Source: DATNFP01 sp035606335
Lineage (GTDB): Bacteria > Bacteroidota > Bacteroidia > Chitinophagales > Chitinophagaceae
Length of the DNA: 14,065 nt
Direction: 5' to 3'
Assembly (NCBI GenBank): GCA_035606335.1
Contig: DATNFP010000055.1
Coordinates: 1 to 14,065, forward strand
Shown here: piece after piece, positions 12,744 through 14,065 of the stretch
How positions within the stretch are numbered: position 1 is the first letter of the stretch
Layout of the letters: every line of letters begins with the position of its first letter
Translations under genes and position numbers: made by a program
The notes under the pieces: generated by a model
What the model was told of the DNA's origin: nothing
What the model saw: only the letters and a program-made list of their open reading frames with translations
The model's database searches: none

Positions 12744-14065
12744 ATGAAGTCAATTTTTTACACGCTTTTATTATCTGCCCTCATATTTACTAATTCTTCT
12801 TTTGCCCAGGTATGGAGTTTTGCCAAAGGCTCCGATTCTATTGGCCTCTATATCGGCTACCCCGAGCATGTGGTTGCTGCAGGCAGGCAGGCTGTTTTAT
12901 GGGGTGACTTTAAGAAAAGCCATATGGTGTATGGTAGCCAGGATCTTGGCGACTATACCATGAATGAACTCGATACTTCGGGCACAGTAGGTGCCAGTAT
13001 CAATATTAATGGCAAGCTCTACCTTCTGGATGCCCAGACCGATGATTCTGGCAACTATTACATTCTCGGCACTTATTACGATTCTGTTACCTTTTCCACG
13101 GGCTTCCAGTCTTTACGTAATCCTCTTCCAGGAAACGACCCTAACTATTTTCTGTTCCGTCTTGATAAAGGCACGTTACATCTTAGCTGGTTCAAGCTAA
13201 TAGGCGTCGACTACTATTCCACCAGCTCCAACTTTACCATTAAGAACAATGCATTATACATGTTCGTTGATTCGGGACTAGTGGCTGACAATCTCTTTAA
13301 ATACGATCTTTCTACCGGCAATCATACACGTGTGCTTACACAATCCCAGGATGGCATGGTAACCTCTATTCAGCTCGATGCCAAAGGCAATATTTATGTG
13401 GCCGGTGGAGGCACAGTTCTTGGTCCCGTAAATTTTAATGGTCATATAGATACTCCGGCTTCTGCTTTATCATATCCTACTTATATAGTGCGATATAAAG
13501 CAGATGGCACTTTCGACTGGATACAATGGATGCGCGATGTCACTATCACTCCGCGCAAGCTCACTCTTTCAGGGAACAATCAACTGTACTACAGTGGCCC
13601 TGTGAATGATAGTTTCGCGCTTGCCGGCATTACCGTGCATCATGCTAAGTGGGTTTTTGCATTCATGGTTGCTATGTTAGATAGTACAGGTGACGTAAAA
13701 TGGCTCTCACAGCAGGATAGCAAATACCTGGGAGATGCTGGGGTAAACAATGAATATCATGCATCACTATTAGGTGACACTTCTCTCTGTATTGCCGCAT
13801 TCACCCGTGACACTATAGACTGGGGCAATGGCGTTACCAGTATTACCAACAACAATGGTAATATGACAGTGGTAAACTTTGCCTCTACAGGATTGGTCAA
13901 CTGGACAAAATCTCCCCTGGCGTTGGCAAGCACTTGCAATCATATCGCCAGCGATGGATATAACGTTTGGGTAACCGGCAATGGATACGATAGCACTCAG
14001 CTCGTTTTTGGCAGCAATCATATCATTTCACAACTGTATGGCAGTACACCATTTATTGCGAAGCT
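12744..14065 (+). CDS. Secreted repeat (SBBP/beta-propeller-like) protein, N-terminal part, cut by window edge
   Basis: An open frame of 440 complete codons starts with ATG at 12744 and runs off the right edge. Residues 1-21 are a signal peptide (MKSIFYTLLLSALIFTNSSFA, with QVW after cleavage). The rest is rich in Gly, Asp, Asn, Ser, Thr and Trp, and repeats a unit of about 60 residues with a 'V/F...D..G...W' core: LDKGTLHLSWF at 140-150, YKADGTFDWIQW at 251-262, LDSTGDVKWLSQ at 312-323 and FASTGLVNWTKS at 379-390. Each is followed by a region with YVAGG, YYSGP or VWVTGNG. This suggests blades of a beta-propeller, as in SBBP-type proteins of Bacteroidota that end in a type IX secretion sorting domain; that end is outside the window. 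No catalytic motif is seen. No TAnnTTTG box was found upstream. Confidence 0.82.
   Translation, partial: MKSIFYTLLLSALIFTNSSFAQVWSFAKGSDSIGLYIGYPEHVVAAGRQAVLWGDFKKSHMVYGSQDLGDYTMNELDTSGTVGASININGKLYLLDAQTDDSGNYYILGTYYDSVTFSTGFQSLRNPLPGNDPNYFLFRLDKGTLHLSWFKLIGVDYYSTSSNFTIKNNALYMFVDSGLVADNLFKYDLSTGNHTRVLTQSQDGMVTSIQLDAKGNIYVAGGGTVLGPVNFNGHIDTPASALSYPTYIVRYKADGTFDWIQWMRDVTITPRKLTLSGNNQLYYSGPVNDSFALAGITVHHAKWVFAFMVAMLDSTGDVKWLSQQDSKYLGDAGVNNEYHASLLGDTSLCIAAFTRDTIDWGNGVTSITNNNGNMTVVNFASTGLVNWTKSPLALASTCNHIASDGYNVWVTGNGYDSTQLVFGSNHIISQLYGSTPFIAK

Overview
The window looks like a chromosomal housekeeping segment from a member of the Bacteroidota, most likely a Chitinophagaceae-like relative (the family level is an inference). 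Four things point there. Several genes are preceded by the Bacteroidota-type -7 element TAnnTTTG instead of sigma70 boxes. Gene starts lack Shine-Dalgarno sequences. The DNA is AT-rich. Both edges carry the start of a signal-peptide-bearing secreted protein of the kind common in type IX secretion bacteria.

Layout, left to right. 1-330 (-): N-terminus of a large secreted protein cut by the edge. 398-1474 (-): recF, divergent from 1527-2519 (+) pdhA; both use non-ATG starts. 2567-3259 (+): membrane-anchored TPR protein. 3325-3843 and 3840-4562 (+): ribH, overlapped by a LutA-type CCG-domain protein. 4572-5189 (-): F420/NADP-oxidoreductase-like Rossmann protein, then a 440-bp gap. 5633-6046 (-): osmC-type peroxiredoxin, divergent from 6250-7194 (+) prs. 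Then rplY (7348-7983) with a strong terminator. A three-gene set follows: DUF2089 zinc-ribbon/HTH protein, Yip1-like membrane protein and secreted alpha/beta hydrolase (8133-10266). pth (10291-10851) converges on pruA (10921-12552, -) across a bidirectional terminator. 12744-14065 (+): N-terminal 440 residues of a second secreted, repeat-containing protein.

How the genes fit together. prs, rplY (ctc) and pth form a neighbourhood known from other bacteria, for example prs-ctc-pth in Bacillus. Here it is split by the DUF2089/Yip1/hydrolase set, which lies between the rplY terminator and a promoter for pth. A near-perfect 24-bp palindrome lies upstream of the DUF2089 gene. This set is the best candidate in the window for a little-described module: a small putative regulator, a polytopic membrane protein and an exported hydrolase. 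The rest is ordinary core metabolism: pyruvate dehydrogenase E1 alpha, riboflavin synthesis, PRPP synthesis, translation and proline catabolism.

Other points of interest are the loss of two glycines in the Rossmann loop of the 4572-5189 protein, a -7 element inside a terminator-like hairpin before ribH, and non-ATG starts facing each other at recF and pdhA. I saw no rRNA, tRNA, CRISPR array, insertion sequence or phage gene.
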